Shown here piece after piece: positions 36,001 through 49,500 of a DNA stretch of 64,000 nt. The notes under the pieces are model-generated. The model did no database searches. It was given only the letters and a program-made list of their open reading frames with translations, and had not been told where the DNA came from. The translations under genes were made by a program, and so were the position numbers. Numbering within the stretch: position 1 is the stretch's first letter; every line of letters starts with the position of its first letter. The stretch is from Salvelinus alpinus (taxonomy: Eukaryota > Chordata > Actinopteri > Salmoniformes > Salmonidae), in assembly GCF_045679555.1 (NCBI RefSeq), contig NC_092092.1, positions 22,372,969-22,436,968 on the forward strand, given 5' to 3'.

Positions 36001-39000
36001 TTGTGAAGAAGGCTTCAGGGCGCCCAAGAAAGTCCAGCAAGCGCCAGGACCTTCTCCCAAATTTGATTCAGCTGCGGGATCGGGGCACCACCAGTACGGA
36101 GCTTGCTCAGGAATGGCAGCAGCCAGGTGTGAGTGCATCTGCACACACAGTGAGGCGAAGACTTTGATGGCCTGGTGTCAAGAAGGGCAGCAAAGAAGCC
36201 ACTTCTCTCCAGGAAAAACATCAGGGACAGACTGATATTCTGCAAAAGGTACAGTGATTGGACTGCTGAGGACTGGGGTAAAGTAATTTTCTCTGATGAA
36301 TCCCCTTTCCGATTGTTTGGGGCATCCGGGAAAAAGCTTGTCCGGAGAAGACAAGGTGAACGCTACCATCAGTGCTGTGTCATGCCAACAGTAAAGCATC
36401 CTGAGACCATTCATATGTGGGGTTGCTTCTCAGCCAAGGACTGTGCTCACTTACATTTTTGCCTAAGAACACAGCCATTAATAAAGAATGGTACCAACAC
36501 ATCCTCCCAGAGCAACTTCTCCCAACCATCCAGGAACAGTTTGGTGACAAACAATGCCTTTTCCAATATGATGGAGCACCTTGACAGAAGGCAAAAGTGA
36601 TAACTAAGTGGCTCGGGGAACAAAACATAGATATTTTGGGTCCATGGCCAGGAAACTCCCCAGACCTTAATCCCATTGAAAACTTGTGGTCAATCCCCAA
36701 GAGGCAGGTGGACAAACAAAAACCCACAATTTCTGACAAACTCCAAGCATTGATTATGCAAGAATGTTCTGCCATCAGTCAGGATGTGGCCCAGAAGTTA
36801 ATTGACAGCATGCCAGGGCGGATTGCAGAGGTCTTGAAAAAGAAGGGTCAACACTGAAAATATTGACTCTTTGCATCAACTTCATGTAATTGTCAATAAA
36901 AGCCTTTGACACTTATGAAATGCTTGTAATTATACCTCAGTATTCCATAGTAACATCTGACAAAGATATCTAAAGACAGCAAACTTTGAAAATGTATATT
37001 TGTGTCATTCTCAATACTTTTGGCCACGACAGCATATCATTAATATAAAGTAAAAAAATGTGTGTAGCAACTAAGAATTCTAGACAGCATAAGTAGTACA
37101 GCTGTGTAGACGATTGATCAAGAACTAAGCATAATACAGTATGAAGGAAGGTTGAGTAAGTCAGACCGTCATCTTTGTATTGACCAAGACCTATGCTACA
37201 GCACAATGGGGTTGAGTCAGACCCTTTAAACAGCATACAGTACATCAACATGTTTTGACAAAGACCCCATGCCTTTAAAAGCACCAATGGGAGTTAAGAC
37301 AGAACCTACACTACATCTATCTGTGTATTGACTCAGCAGCTCTGTAATGTGCTGTGGCCTTATTTGCTGAGAGGCAGTGAACAGACAGGCAGTAAACAAC
37401 AGTCCCGTTAGACACCTTGAGAGATTTAAGCGCTATAAAAAGGCACTCTGTGACAATAACATTTCATACAGGGAAATAAGTAGAACTGACAACGGTCCCT
37501 ATTCTCCGTTCCATGTTAATATAGTCGTCCCTGTTGAGTATGTGTACATAGCTAGCTTATTACATGAAAGCTTTAAAAGCCTAATGGGCAACTCAGCCGC
37601 GGTTGCCATGGTAACGAGGTTGCTCGAGTGCTCGATGGTGCATCTTTTGTTCTCAGTGGTAATAAAAGAGGTAGGCAGATGCTGGCAGCTCTCCATTCTC
37701 TCTCCTGTGAGGGACACAAGGAGAACAATATATTTCTCTCTCCATGTAGAGTACAGCATCTAGGCCAGCGTTTCCCAAACTTGCTCCTCGTGACCCCAAG
37801 GGGTGCACATTTTGGTTTTTGCCCTAACACTCCACAGCTATTTCAAATGATCAAAGTTTGATGATTATTTGAATCAGCTGTGTAGTGCACCCCTTGGAAT
37901 CCCAAGGACCCGAGTTTGGGAAACCCTGATCTAGGCACATGTATGCAAGCCCAGAGACCAGGGTTCAGTCCCTGTCTCCACCCTTCCCACTGTCTCCTCC
38001 TAATCCATCTCCCCCGATGTTTGAATAAAGCAAAAAAATACACACTACAATATGCCTAAATATCGAAGCAAAATAGTCAAACTGCCTTGGCAAAGCGACT
38101 CAGAAAGGACAGCTGGGGGTACCTGGTGTTGTCAGTACCTGGGGGTGTCAGTACCTGCCATGAGGGTGTCACTGCCACTCTTGTCACAGCTGAAGGGGGA
38201 CTGTGTGTTGGCCTTACGGATCAGCTGACCTCCGATGGCACTACTGCCCAGCCCATCGATGTCTGACCAGAGACAGAGGACACAACGTGATGAGAGCCGT
38301 CATAAAAACATAGCAGAACATTTCAAAGACCCAAAGGAGCATTATGTTAATATTTATATGTTGACATATAAAGAATCATCATGAATAAAACAGTGTGGGA
38401 GAGCTGTGTCCCATCCTACCAGTTAGCATGGTGATGAGGGGTAAGGAGTGTTCCTCTGGTGAGCCCCAGTAGCCAGCCTCCCCCAGCAAGTTCCTGTCCA
38501 GAACCTGGAGGTAGAGCTCCTCGATCCAGGCCTGAGACAGCACCACCAGCACCCCACTGCTCTGGATGAGACGAACAAACTCTTTCTGCAGCAGGAGAGA
38601 GAATTCAATGGGGATACCATGAGGCCTGGTGGGATCGTTTTAAAATATATAAACCGCATAAACAAAATAATTGGCTACAGTACTATATCATGTTCAGCTG
38701 ATCACAACACTTGTCTTCAGGCTTCCTCTCTACCATACACAGGGGATGTCAGCGTTAGTGCGCCAACACATTGACTCCACAACCACCACTCACCAGGCTG
38801 ACCAGTACAGGCATGGGCCTCCTGCGGTAGTAGTCCTGGCAGCAGAGTTTGAGGCTGAGGAGCAAGGCGTAGTAGGAGACCAGGTAAAGGCCGTCAGCGT
38901 TCATCAGGGCCTGACAGTTCAGGTTCTCACTGCCCTCATAGCCTGGTGAATGGATGCCACCTGGGAGAGAGGGTCAGATACAGGGTCAAATAGAAACCAT

Positions 39001-42000
39001 TGATGAAACTAGGACAATTAAGACAATTATCTTACCTCGTATCCCCATAAGACTTAAAATACACGGATATCTGATGTTCTCACTTCCTCTCTTCATTGTC
39101 TCATGCCATCTCCCTTAATCTCCTCTCTCTCTGTATCGCTTACCCGCCTGTAGGCCAGAGCAGAATGTGGAGGAGAAGTTCTGCAGGGACGTGTCCACGT
39201 CTGTCGTGCTGTGCATCCCCAGCAGGCGAGGCAGCAGGCCGGCCAGAGACTGGACAAAGAGCCGGGCGCTCTGCTGGTCAGCCTCCTGGTTCTTCAGTAG
39301 CTTCAGGGAAAGGGCTGCTGTCCTCAGGGAGCGATGACCGGGACAATCCCTGGGTGTCTGCTCCTCGTCGGCCAGAGAGCAGTTATCAGAGCCCATGTCT
39401 GACACATCCGAGCGGCCCGAGTCCTTCTCCGCCGCCATGGAGTACTGGTCACATGAATCAAACTCAGTGCGCGACATCTCCCCCTCATCCACACTGAAGT
39501 TGCTCTCGCTGTAGCGCGAGCCGTGAGGGTGCGCCCGGGCATCCACAGACAGGAAGTTAGTGATGTCGGGGTAGACCAGCGCGTGGCTGCGCTGCACCAC
39601 GTCTGGGGGTCCTCCAGGCTCGGCGCCTGGCTCCCTCACACAGGGGCGTAGCTCAGGGTCAGCGTCTGGCCCGCAGGATGAAGGCGAAGGCAGCCGGGGT
39701 TCTTCACCACACTCCTGCCCCTCTGGAGTGGTCTGTCCCAGCTCCCCATCCAGAGTGGTCTGTCCCAGCTCCCCATCCAGAGTGGTCTGTCCCAGCTCCC
39801 CATCCAGAGTGGTCTTGCCCGTATCTGTGGTGACGCTGATGCTGATGTCAGGGCTGCGCTCCGTGGCGGAGGTGGCAGAGGGCTCAGAGGGAGCGTGCTC
39901 AGACGAGAGGACGTGGCGCTGCCAGCGGAAGTCCGCCTCATTGATCTCCATGGACTCCCGCGTGGATTCTGCCCCCTCTTTCAGCTCGTCCAATCGGCGC
40001 AGCAGCATGCGGGCCTGTTCTGACTGTAGGCCACGCCCATGACTCAACTCATCCAGAGCTCCCAGGAGGGCACAGGCACACGCCACTGAGGAGTAGCAGG
40101 CCTCGATGCCCCCCTTCATACAGGCCTCTGTCATGCCATCCATCACCCTGTAGGCACACACAAACACATCATAAACACTATGTACCAGTTTACAACAGTA
40201 CTATGATGTATGGGTTACAGGCTTATACAGCAGGTAGACGCATATATTTTGCTTCACAGGGTTATACCGGTAAATAAAATAAGAGAATGTGGGTCCTCAC
40301 AATTTGAGCAGGTCCAGGTGAGACTTCCTCTTGGAGAAGGACCTTTTCCTAGACTCAGGCTCTATAACACAGGGACCAGCCAGGTCGAACAAGCGCTGAG
40401 GACTTCCCAGAATCTACAAAACGCATACAAAGACACTTTGGTTCATTTTTGTTCATTGCATCCCTTCTGCAACACTCAAACTGGTTCTGTCAATAAAGCA
40501 GCAACATTCCACTGTCTAATTCAATTGATTGCTCTATAAACATTATGTTAAGGGATTTGAGGTGACTGGTGAACAGTGAGGAGTCTGGGGCTCTGACCAC
40601 CTCCTTCATGATCTTGATGGCCTCCACACGGTGCTGTGGGGGGGGATAGAGCAGGATGCGGTGGTACAGCGACTGCAGAACAGGCTTCATGGACTCCACA
40701 CAGCCCACCAGGCGCACCAGCTCAGCAGCCACGTAGCAGATGGTCCGCACTACCGGGCCGATCATGGCCGGGGTGTTGGAGGAGCAGCCGGATCCCCGGC
40801 CCTGGTCAGACACACCACCTAGAGAGGGGTCTGGATCCTGACACCCCCCTCCGTGGCCGTGGGCCGAGGTGATGGTCTTGTCGTTCACAGGGTTTCCCAT
40901 GATCACCACCAACGACGGACAAAGTTGCTTCCTGAGAGCAAGGGACAAGAGATGTCACATGTTTTATGTAGACAGATAATATGGTAACACTTTACTTGAA
41001 GGAGCATACTTTATGAAGTGCTCATGTTCTGCGTATGAATGTGCCATGTATGTATTATGAAGACCGTATATAGGGTCCCCTCAAGATAAGAAATCAGACT
41101 GATAAGGAGGCAGGTATTCAGACAGGGAAGCGTGACTGTCAGTATACTGTATGTGTTAGCCACAGTCAGGCCTTACCAGATCAGGTCTGTGAAGCCTCTG
41201 TTCAGGTGCATGGTGGGAGGACAGCTGCTGAGCATGGACAGGATACACTCTAGGTAGAGCAGCTGGAGCAGCTGGTTCTCACTGTGAAAACAAACAGGCC
41301 ATTAGTCTGAGTCTCAGGCTTTTATCCCAAATCGCACCCTATTCCCTATGGGTGCTGGTCAATAGTGCACTATGAATGGAATGGCATTTGGGATGCAGCC
41401 TCAGTGTCTCACCTTAATAAAAGCCAAGCAAGAAACATCTCTATAAAACAATGCTGTAAAACTGAATCATGCTTTGTAGAGGTGACCTTTAAAACAGCTA
41501 GCAGGGTAGACAAGGTGGGAGGAATGATGTGTTCTCCGGATGAGAGAAAAACATACAGTTCAGGGCTATAAACTCTGCATAAAGAATCATTCTTACTGGT
41601 CAACCCCCTCTAGCTTCTCGCAGAAGACGGTTATCACAGTCACAACGTCATCACACAGGGACTGTGCAGTGGGAGACACATCTAAAAACATACAGGCCAA
41701 CAACCATTACCTAGACATCACACTCAGGAGAACAAATGCAACTGATAACATACCTTATATATAGCTTAACTATGTTAAATACTTAAGCATTTGAGGTGCG
41801 ATTCCAAGCTTGGCATTTGAACTTTTGGGAACATTGGAGCTACCGTCCTCTAGATTGTCACTCCAACCCTCATCTAGCCCACCTGATTCTAATAATTATC
41901 TAGTTGATAAGCTGAATCAGGTTAGTTACAACTAGGGTTGGAGCAAAAACCTATAGGAGAATAGCTCCCCAGGAACAGAGTTGGAGAGCCCTGCTGTACA

Positions 42001-45000
42001 GTATGGTGCAAGGAAGAGATGCGTTTTTTCCTTTATAGTGATTCCAAGTTTGGAGTTTGAACTTTTGGGACTATTCCATTGGGTGCATTGTCCAGGGCAA
42101 ACTAAATGAAACGCAGCTCTGTTTGACAAATGCATTTGACCCAGGTCTGACAGAACAGTTGAACCACAAGACACACTGCACCAACCCCTCGTAAGTCTCA
42201 TCTCTCACACTTTTAGACGTGGACTCGAGGTATGAATCACCCAGCCTTGCAGTAAAAGACGTGTGATGGCTAAACAACCTGTAATCACTGCTTCATAAAA
42301 ATGGACATTATAGTCCCTGTGGAGGTATATTCCACCTGGCATGCGAAGGGCAGTGAAGGCTTTTGCTATATAACAGGGCTATAAAGTACCTCTGCGCTGG
42401 TGTGCGGGCACTGGTGGGTCTTCTCCATCCACTCCCTGCAGAGACCCACAAGACAATAGTATAGAATTTCAGACACTGTATGGTGGCTTCACTTCATCTA
42501 TGATTATGCATGCAATGCATTCCCATGCATATTCAAAGAGTTTGTGATCTTATTAGTGATTCTTATAATCACAGCAGTACAACAGTCTGCCAAAATGTAT
42601 AGAACACAGTACTGTATTTTATGTAGCCATTTAATGAGGTGATTACAAGCTCTCGTATGAGCTCTCAAGTGTGAAATGAAGATGTGCCTCACTCTAGAAC
42701 CCCTCCCCTCCCCACCCAACCTATATTCATTCAATTTGCTTCTAGTCTGAGTGGGTGATAATGTAAGAGGTCAAAGGTGCCTGGGGTGGCTGACCTGTCT
42801 GTGTCTGAGCTGCAGGGCGAGGTCCCCCAGGATCTGGCTGAGGGTGGCCCTCACGGCCGTGTTGATGCTGCGCTGGTGACAGCTGGACATGTACGTCTCG
42901 ATACACACCTAAAAAACAGGACACACACACACACATTACAACATAGCAGGGGGCTTACCGTTACACCCAACGACTATAAATGAAGGTAAAACCTCTTTCA
43001 AGAAAAAGCTAGCTGGACCGAAGAAAATCGGACATCAGGAGCGAATGAAAATGTAATCTTTAAAACAACACTGTGCGTGCCTCCCGGGTGGCGCAGTGGT
43101 CTAAGGCACTGCATCGCAGTGCTAGCCGTGCCACCAGAGACTCTGGGTTCGAGCCCAGGCTCTGTCGCAGCCGGCCGCGACCGGGAGGTCCACGGGGCGA
43201 CGCACAATTGGCCTAGCGTCGTCCGGGTTAGGGAGGGTTTGGCCGGTAGGGATATCCTTGTCTCATCGCGCACTAGCGACTCCTGTGGCGGGCCGGGCGT
43301 AGTGCACGCTGACCAGGTTGCTAGGTGTACGGTGTTTCCTCCGACACATTGGTGCGGCTGGCTTCCGGGTTGGATGCGCGCTGTGTTAAGAAGCAGTGCG
43401 GCTTGGTTGGGTTGTGTTTCGGAGGACGCATGGCTCTCGACCTTCGTCTCTCCCGACCCCATACGGAAGTTGTAGCGATAAGACAGTAACTACTAACAAT
43501 TGGATTTTTTAACAAATTTTTTTTTTTTTTTATAAAAATGTGCGATAGCCAAATTGAATTAAAGCAAGTGAGATGCCAAGCCCTAAGGAGACAGTATAGG
43601 ACACATAATTGCTTTCCGTCACTTCACACTTTTCATTTCTTCCCACTCTATATAAATCTACATGACATCCCAGTGGCTAATTGAATTATGACCGCCTCTG
43701 AAAGCTGGTCTCTGTGGCATACGGAGGATGACACTAGGGCTGGGAATTGCCAGGGACCTTAAGATACGATGTTATCACAATACTTTGGTGCCAATATGAT
43801 ATGTATTGTGATTCTCACGATTCTATACTGTATGTATAGAGATTTGATGTTCCAAACATGTTGCTCACCATATGTCTGCTGAAGAGGGACAAGAGAGCCA
43901 GGAGAAAAATAGTTTTGATCAGTCATGGAAATAAAAGTACTGAAAACGAATTGGCTCCCTATTTAAAAAGAAGATGGAGAACAAGCTATGAAGGAAAAAT
44001 ACTGGAGTTTTGGTACAGGTACAGCTAACAAGCGCAAACATAATATTGCGATATTGTCAATATCGTCAAAAATAATATCCCGATATGTAACTGTATAAAT
44101 GTTTCCCCCATCACTAGATGACACACAGCTAGAGGCCCAGCAAATAAAACTGGAGCTTTCTCTTAACCCTCTACAATAAAAGTAGGTGTCACCATTCAGA
44201 GTAGTTATCCGGCAGGTGAGATAGAACACTTTTCCACTCTGTTCTATCGCATCGTTCACACCTTATCTGCTGGATCCAATCTAAAATAAGACTCCCAGTT
44301 GCTCTGGTAATTAACATGCAGATTAAAATGTGAAAGGCAACTGCATTACTTACGTTTCTGTTAACCAAGAGTAATCCTTGTGCATTTATAATCCATCCTG
44401 AGCAGTGATTCATGGTATGAATCAACTATACGACTAAAATAAGACTTTAATAGCTTGGTCAGTCCAATTATGAGATGACCGCCTAGACCAATGACTATAT
44501 AAATGAAGTGACCAGACCAGTTCAGCGGGGCTCCAGGTACTAAGGTCAAAGGTCAGAAGGCAACTTCAGTTCCTTAAATCTGATTCCAAATATCAACTCT
44601 GTTGTTCTCAAAAAAGAAACGTCTTTCTTTGGGGTACTGCATCATGAAGTATAGTCATAGTCAAGGTCACATCTCAAGGAGTGTGTTGACACTAAGAAAA
44701 GTGATGATCCCAAAGATATGCATCTGTTAGTTCTGTGTATAACAAATACATTAAACATGCGTCACTCTTTGAATCCTGGTCAACCTGACCCCAGACCAGT
44801 AGATCTGATAATAAAAGACAACATCTTTTTGCTAGGGATGTTAGGTACAATATAGGATGAATCACAATAATTGTTTTCTAAAATAATAATTGCTTGACAA
44901 AAATGTAATGCAATGGCAATCCTGGTGATATGTAACAATCCTTTGCAAGAACTGTTGCCATTATTAAGCATATTAATTATTAATGATGGAATATTAAAAA

Positions 45001-46477
45001 ACGAATATACAGTCGTGGCCAAAAGTTTGGAGAATGACACAAATAATAATTTTCACAAAGTCTGCTGCTTCAGTGTCTTTAGATATTTTTGTCAGATGTT
45101 ACTATGGAATATTGAAGTATAATTACAAGCATTTCATAAGTGTCAAAGGCTTTTGACAATTACATGAAGTTGATGCAAAGAGTCAATATTTGCAGTGTTG
45201 AAGACCTCTGCAATCCGCCCTGGCATGCTGTCAACTAACTTCTGGGCCACATCCTGACTGATGGCAGCCCAGTCTTGCATAATCAATGCTTGGAGTGTGT
45301 CAGAAATTGTGGGGTTTTGTTTGTCCACCTGCCTCTTGGGGATTGACCACAAGTTCTCAATGGGATTAAGGTCTGGGGAGTTTCCTGGCCATGGACCCAA
45401 AATATCTATGTTTTGTTCACCGAGCCACTTAGTTATCACTTTTGCCTTATGTCAAGGTGCTCCATCATGCTGGAAAAGGCATTGTTCGTCACCAAACTGT
45501 TCCTGGATGCTTGGTACCATTCTTAATTCATGGCTGTGTTCTTAGGCAAAATTGTGAGTGAGCCCAGTCCCTTGGTTGAGAAGCAACCCCACACATGAAT
45601 GGTCTCAGGATGCTTTACTGTTGGCATGACACAGGATTGATGGTAGCGCTCACCTTGTCTTCTCCGGATGCCCCAAACAATCGAAAAGGGGATTCATCAG
45701 AGAAAATGACTTTACCCCAGTCCTCAGCGGTCCAATCCCTGTACCTTTTACAGAATATCAGTCTGTCCCTGATGTTTTTCCTAGAGAGAAGTGGCTTCTT
45801 TGCTGCCCTTCTTGACACCAGGCCATCCTCCAAAAGTCTTCATCTCACTGTGCGTGCAGATGCACTCACACCTGCCTGCTGCCATTCCTGAGCAAGCTCT
45901 GTACTGGTGGTGCCCCGATCCCGCAGCTGAATCAACATTAGGAGACGGTCCTGGCGCTTGCTGGACTTTCTTGGGCACCCTGAAGCCTTCTTCACAACAA
46001 TTGAACTGCTCTCCTTGAAGTTCTTGATGATCCGATAAATGGTTGATTTAGGTGCAATCTTACTGGCAGCAATATCCTTGCCGGTGAAGCCCTTTTTGTG
46101 CAAAGCAATGATGACGGCACGTGTTTCCTTGCAGGTAACCATGGCTGACAGAGGAAGGACAATGATTCCAAGCACCACCCTCCTTTTGAATCTTCCAGTC
46201 TGTTATTCGAACTCAATCAGCATGACAGAGTGATCTCCAGCCTTGTTCTCGTTGACACTCACACCTGTGTTAACGAGAGAATCACTGACATGTCAGCTGG
46301 TCCTTTTGTGGCAGGGCTGAAATGCAGTGGAAATGTTTTTGGGGGGATTCAGTTAATTTGCATGGCAAAGAGGGACATTGCAATTAATCTGATCACTCTT
46401 CATACCATTCTGGAGTATATGCAAATTGCCATCATACAAACCGAGGCAGCATACTTTGTGAAAATTAATATTTGTGT

Positions 46478-46536
<59 letters not shown>

Positions 46537-49500
46537 AAAAATGTGTTGGAAAAAAAGCACATTATTTGTCCATTAAAATAACATCAAGTTGATCAGAAAT
46601 AAAGTGTAGACATTGTTAATGTTGTAAATGCCTATTGTAGCTGGAAACGGCTGATTTATGGAATATCTACATAGGCGAATAGAGGCCCATTATCAGCAAC
46701 CATCACTCCTATGTTCCAATGGCACGTTGTGTTAGCTAATCCAAGTTTGTCATTTTAAAAGGCTAATTGATCATTAGAAAACCCTTTTGCAATTATGTTA
46801 GCACAGCTGAAAACTGTTGTGCTGATTAAAGAAGCAATAAAACTGGTCTTCTTTAGACTAGTTGAGTATCTGGAGCTTCAGCACTTCTGGGTTTGATTAC
46901 AGGCTCAAAATGGCCAGAAACAAAGATCTTTCTTCTGAAACTCGTCAGTCTATTCTTGTTCTGAGAAATGAAGGCTATTCCATGCGAGAAATTGCCAAGA
47001 AACTGAAGATCTCGTACAACGCTGTGTACTACTCCCTTCACAGAACAGCGCAAACTGTCTCTAACCAGAATAGAAAGAGTGGAAGGCCCCGGTGCACAAC
47101 TGAGCAAGAAGACAAGTACATTAGTGTCTCTAGTTTGAGAAAGAGATGCCTCACAAGTCCTCAAATGGCAGCTTCATTAAATAGTACCCGCAAAACACCA
47201 GTCTCAACGTCAACAGTGAAGTGGCGACTCCGGGATGCTGGCCTTCTAGGCAGAGTTGCAAAAAAAAGCCATATCTCAGACTGGCCAATAAAAAGAAAAG
47301 ATTAAGATGGGCAAAAGAACACAGACACTGGACAGAGGAACTCTGCCTAGAAGGCCAGCATCCCGGAGTCGCCTCTTCACTGTTGACGTTGAGGCTGGTG
47401 TTTTGTGGGTACTATTGATGCAGACAATTACATTGATGGAGCTACAATATTAAAGTTGATCTATCCCCTAAAAATTATATTTTAAAATGCAATAAAAAAA
47501 AAGACAACTCTCACTATTTCTCCCCCCTGCCTGGTGCTGACGTAGTGGAAAGACCACTTCAGACATCAGTGGCCTTTAATGTTGTGTTTCCATGCCAACG
47601 AGATTAGAGGAGGAAAGAGCACCTTGTTTGACCTGGTTTGTTAAGGTTACAGAGAGGAATTAGTTAGGGACAGTCAAGGTCCTCTGTGTCTGTGTCTGTA
47701 CCAGGGATGAGGAAGAGCGGGGCATGGACCATCTCTGTGACACGTCAGCAAAGAGATGGATGAGAAATAGTATTCACCCACAGAACACATTAAAATGTAT
47801 CCCAAAATAATCATGATAATTTAGTTTTTACCTGTAGACATTCTAATGTGTTAGGAAAGAATGGGATGTATAAGTTATATGCATCTTAACATGCAGGGAT
47901 AAAGAGGGTAATCTCTATTAAAATTAAAACCCTCAGGGTAAACATGATTTTACACCTTCTGTTCCCGGTGCCAGATTGACAGAGCAGGAGCATACATTAC
48001 ATCCAGGGCTGCATTAGGTCCAGTTATTTATGAGCGGCTGTTAACAGTACAAGAGCAGAGTTAACACGTCCGCATACAGATTCGGTTTGCTGCTAGCAGA
48101 ACTCGGCTAGGCGAAGCGACCGTCTGTGCTCTCATACTCCCTAAAGTCCCTCACTTGAAAAAATAGAAAAAAAGCGTACATTTTACTGTTGTTTGTCCCT
48201 CTCGAGCCAACATAGTCAGAAACACTTCCTCAAAATAGTCTGAATTAATAAGATAAATCAAGAAATGCGTAATGAATGTGTTTTTTTCCGAGGAGGTCTT
48301 AGTCTTTATATCTAGCTAAGATGTTTTGTGCAGTATTTCGCAAGTGAAAATAATTGCTTGAAAACTAGTAGTCTCTCGTTGAATGACAACAAGCACTTCA
48401 TGTTCCCACTCACTCATAATACATTAGATTACCATGATTGACTACCATAAACGTCGGACGCATAGCAGCAACACAGAAATTCACCTTTGTGATGGATGGT
48501 CCTCGTTAGGCTGTTGCTAGCAGTAGCAGGGAGTTGATGCTACTGAGATGGTGTTTTGTGACATATTATGTCAAGAGTCAGCCTTAAATCAGCAGCCTGG
48601 CGCAAGGCTGAACAGATACAGACCAGACCTGGGTCCAAACACTATTGGGTTTCTTTCAAATTACTGTAAGTATTTGACTGAGCTTGTCTGGAGTGTCAGG
48701 GGGGGCGGGGGTTGCACTTTGGGACTATTCCATTTCTGTAGGTAAGCTCAATTAGGTGCAGCTAAAGTGTTTGAAAGAGAATCAATACTATCCAGATCTG
48801 AAATAGACTGCAACATCCAGCAGGTTGACACTGGCTCCCTGTCCTCCCTTTGCATATCAATGATACCTCCGTCAGGCTAGGCTTACCTCAGCAATCCTCA
48901 GGATGGAGTCTCCGTTGATCTCAAAGGTGGAGGAGTACGTGATGCAGAGAAGGACCTGTAGGGCAAGGAGACAAAGGCTTGTAAAACACCCATCGAAATG
49001 AACAGGGAAAGAAGATTGGGGGCAGCTGCATAAAGGCCAGGCTCTCATAGAGATAATCATCTCCACCAGGGAACATAAACTCTGTATAGAACAAACACAA
49101 TGCCTTGTGTGACTGTGGAGAAAAGTCCTGTGGCACTGCTGTCAAAACAGACAGCATCACTTCAAATACTCAGCATAGCACAGAGTTTAAAATACATTTA
49201 GCTAGAAGTATATATTTACTGTCTCTTTTGACAAAAGTGCTGTTTTTGCATGGCCATATCTGGGATGAAGGAACAATAGGGTCTCAGGTAAGTGTGGAGC
49301 AGAAGACAAATGACATGGTTACCCATGGTTACCCAGAGTAGTCTTACAGGCAGAATGAACACTGCACTGATCTTATAGTAATAACTCTGTGGACACTAGA
49401 GACATGAGGTGCAGCCCACTTACAGCTATTAGTAAAGTAGGCAGTAAAATAATCTACAGTTTTAAAAAAGTACAAGTGGCATGATCATGAGAGCCACAAA

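Larger units (their letters stand above)
30893..37084 (-). repeat. dispersed repeat R1, copy 3, split into three pieces by five insertions
   Basis: Pieces 30893-31054, 32063-32209 and 37033-37084 together rebuild R1 on the minus strand. For example, GGGTGTA at 32209 continues as CATATCATTAAT at 37033, matching ATTAATGATATGTACCC of copy 2. The first gap holds a ~1-kb element and the second gap three Tc1 elements, one of which carries its own insertion. The whole nest sits in arfgef3 intron 15. Confidence 0.8.

Noticed and set aside
40545-40601. Extending arfgef3 exon 10 past KIMKE into [15 protein letters not shown]
   Set aside because: The frame stays open, but exon 11 ([14 protein letters not shown]) follows KIMKE directly in the human protein, and the phase fits only with the earlier donor.
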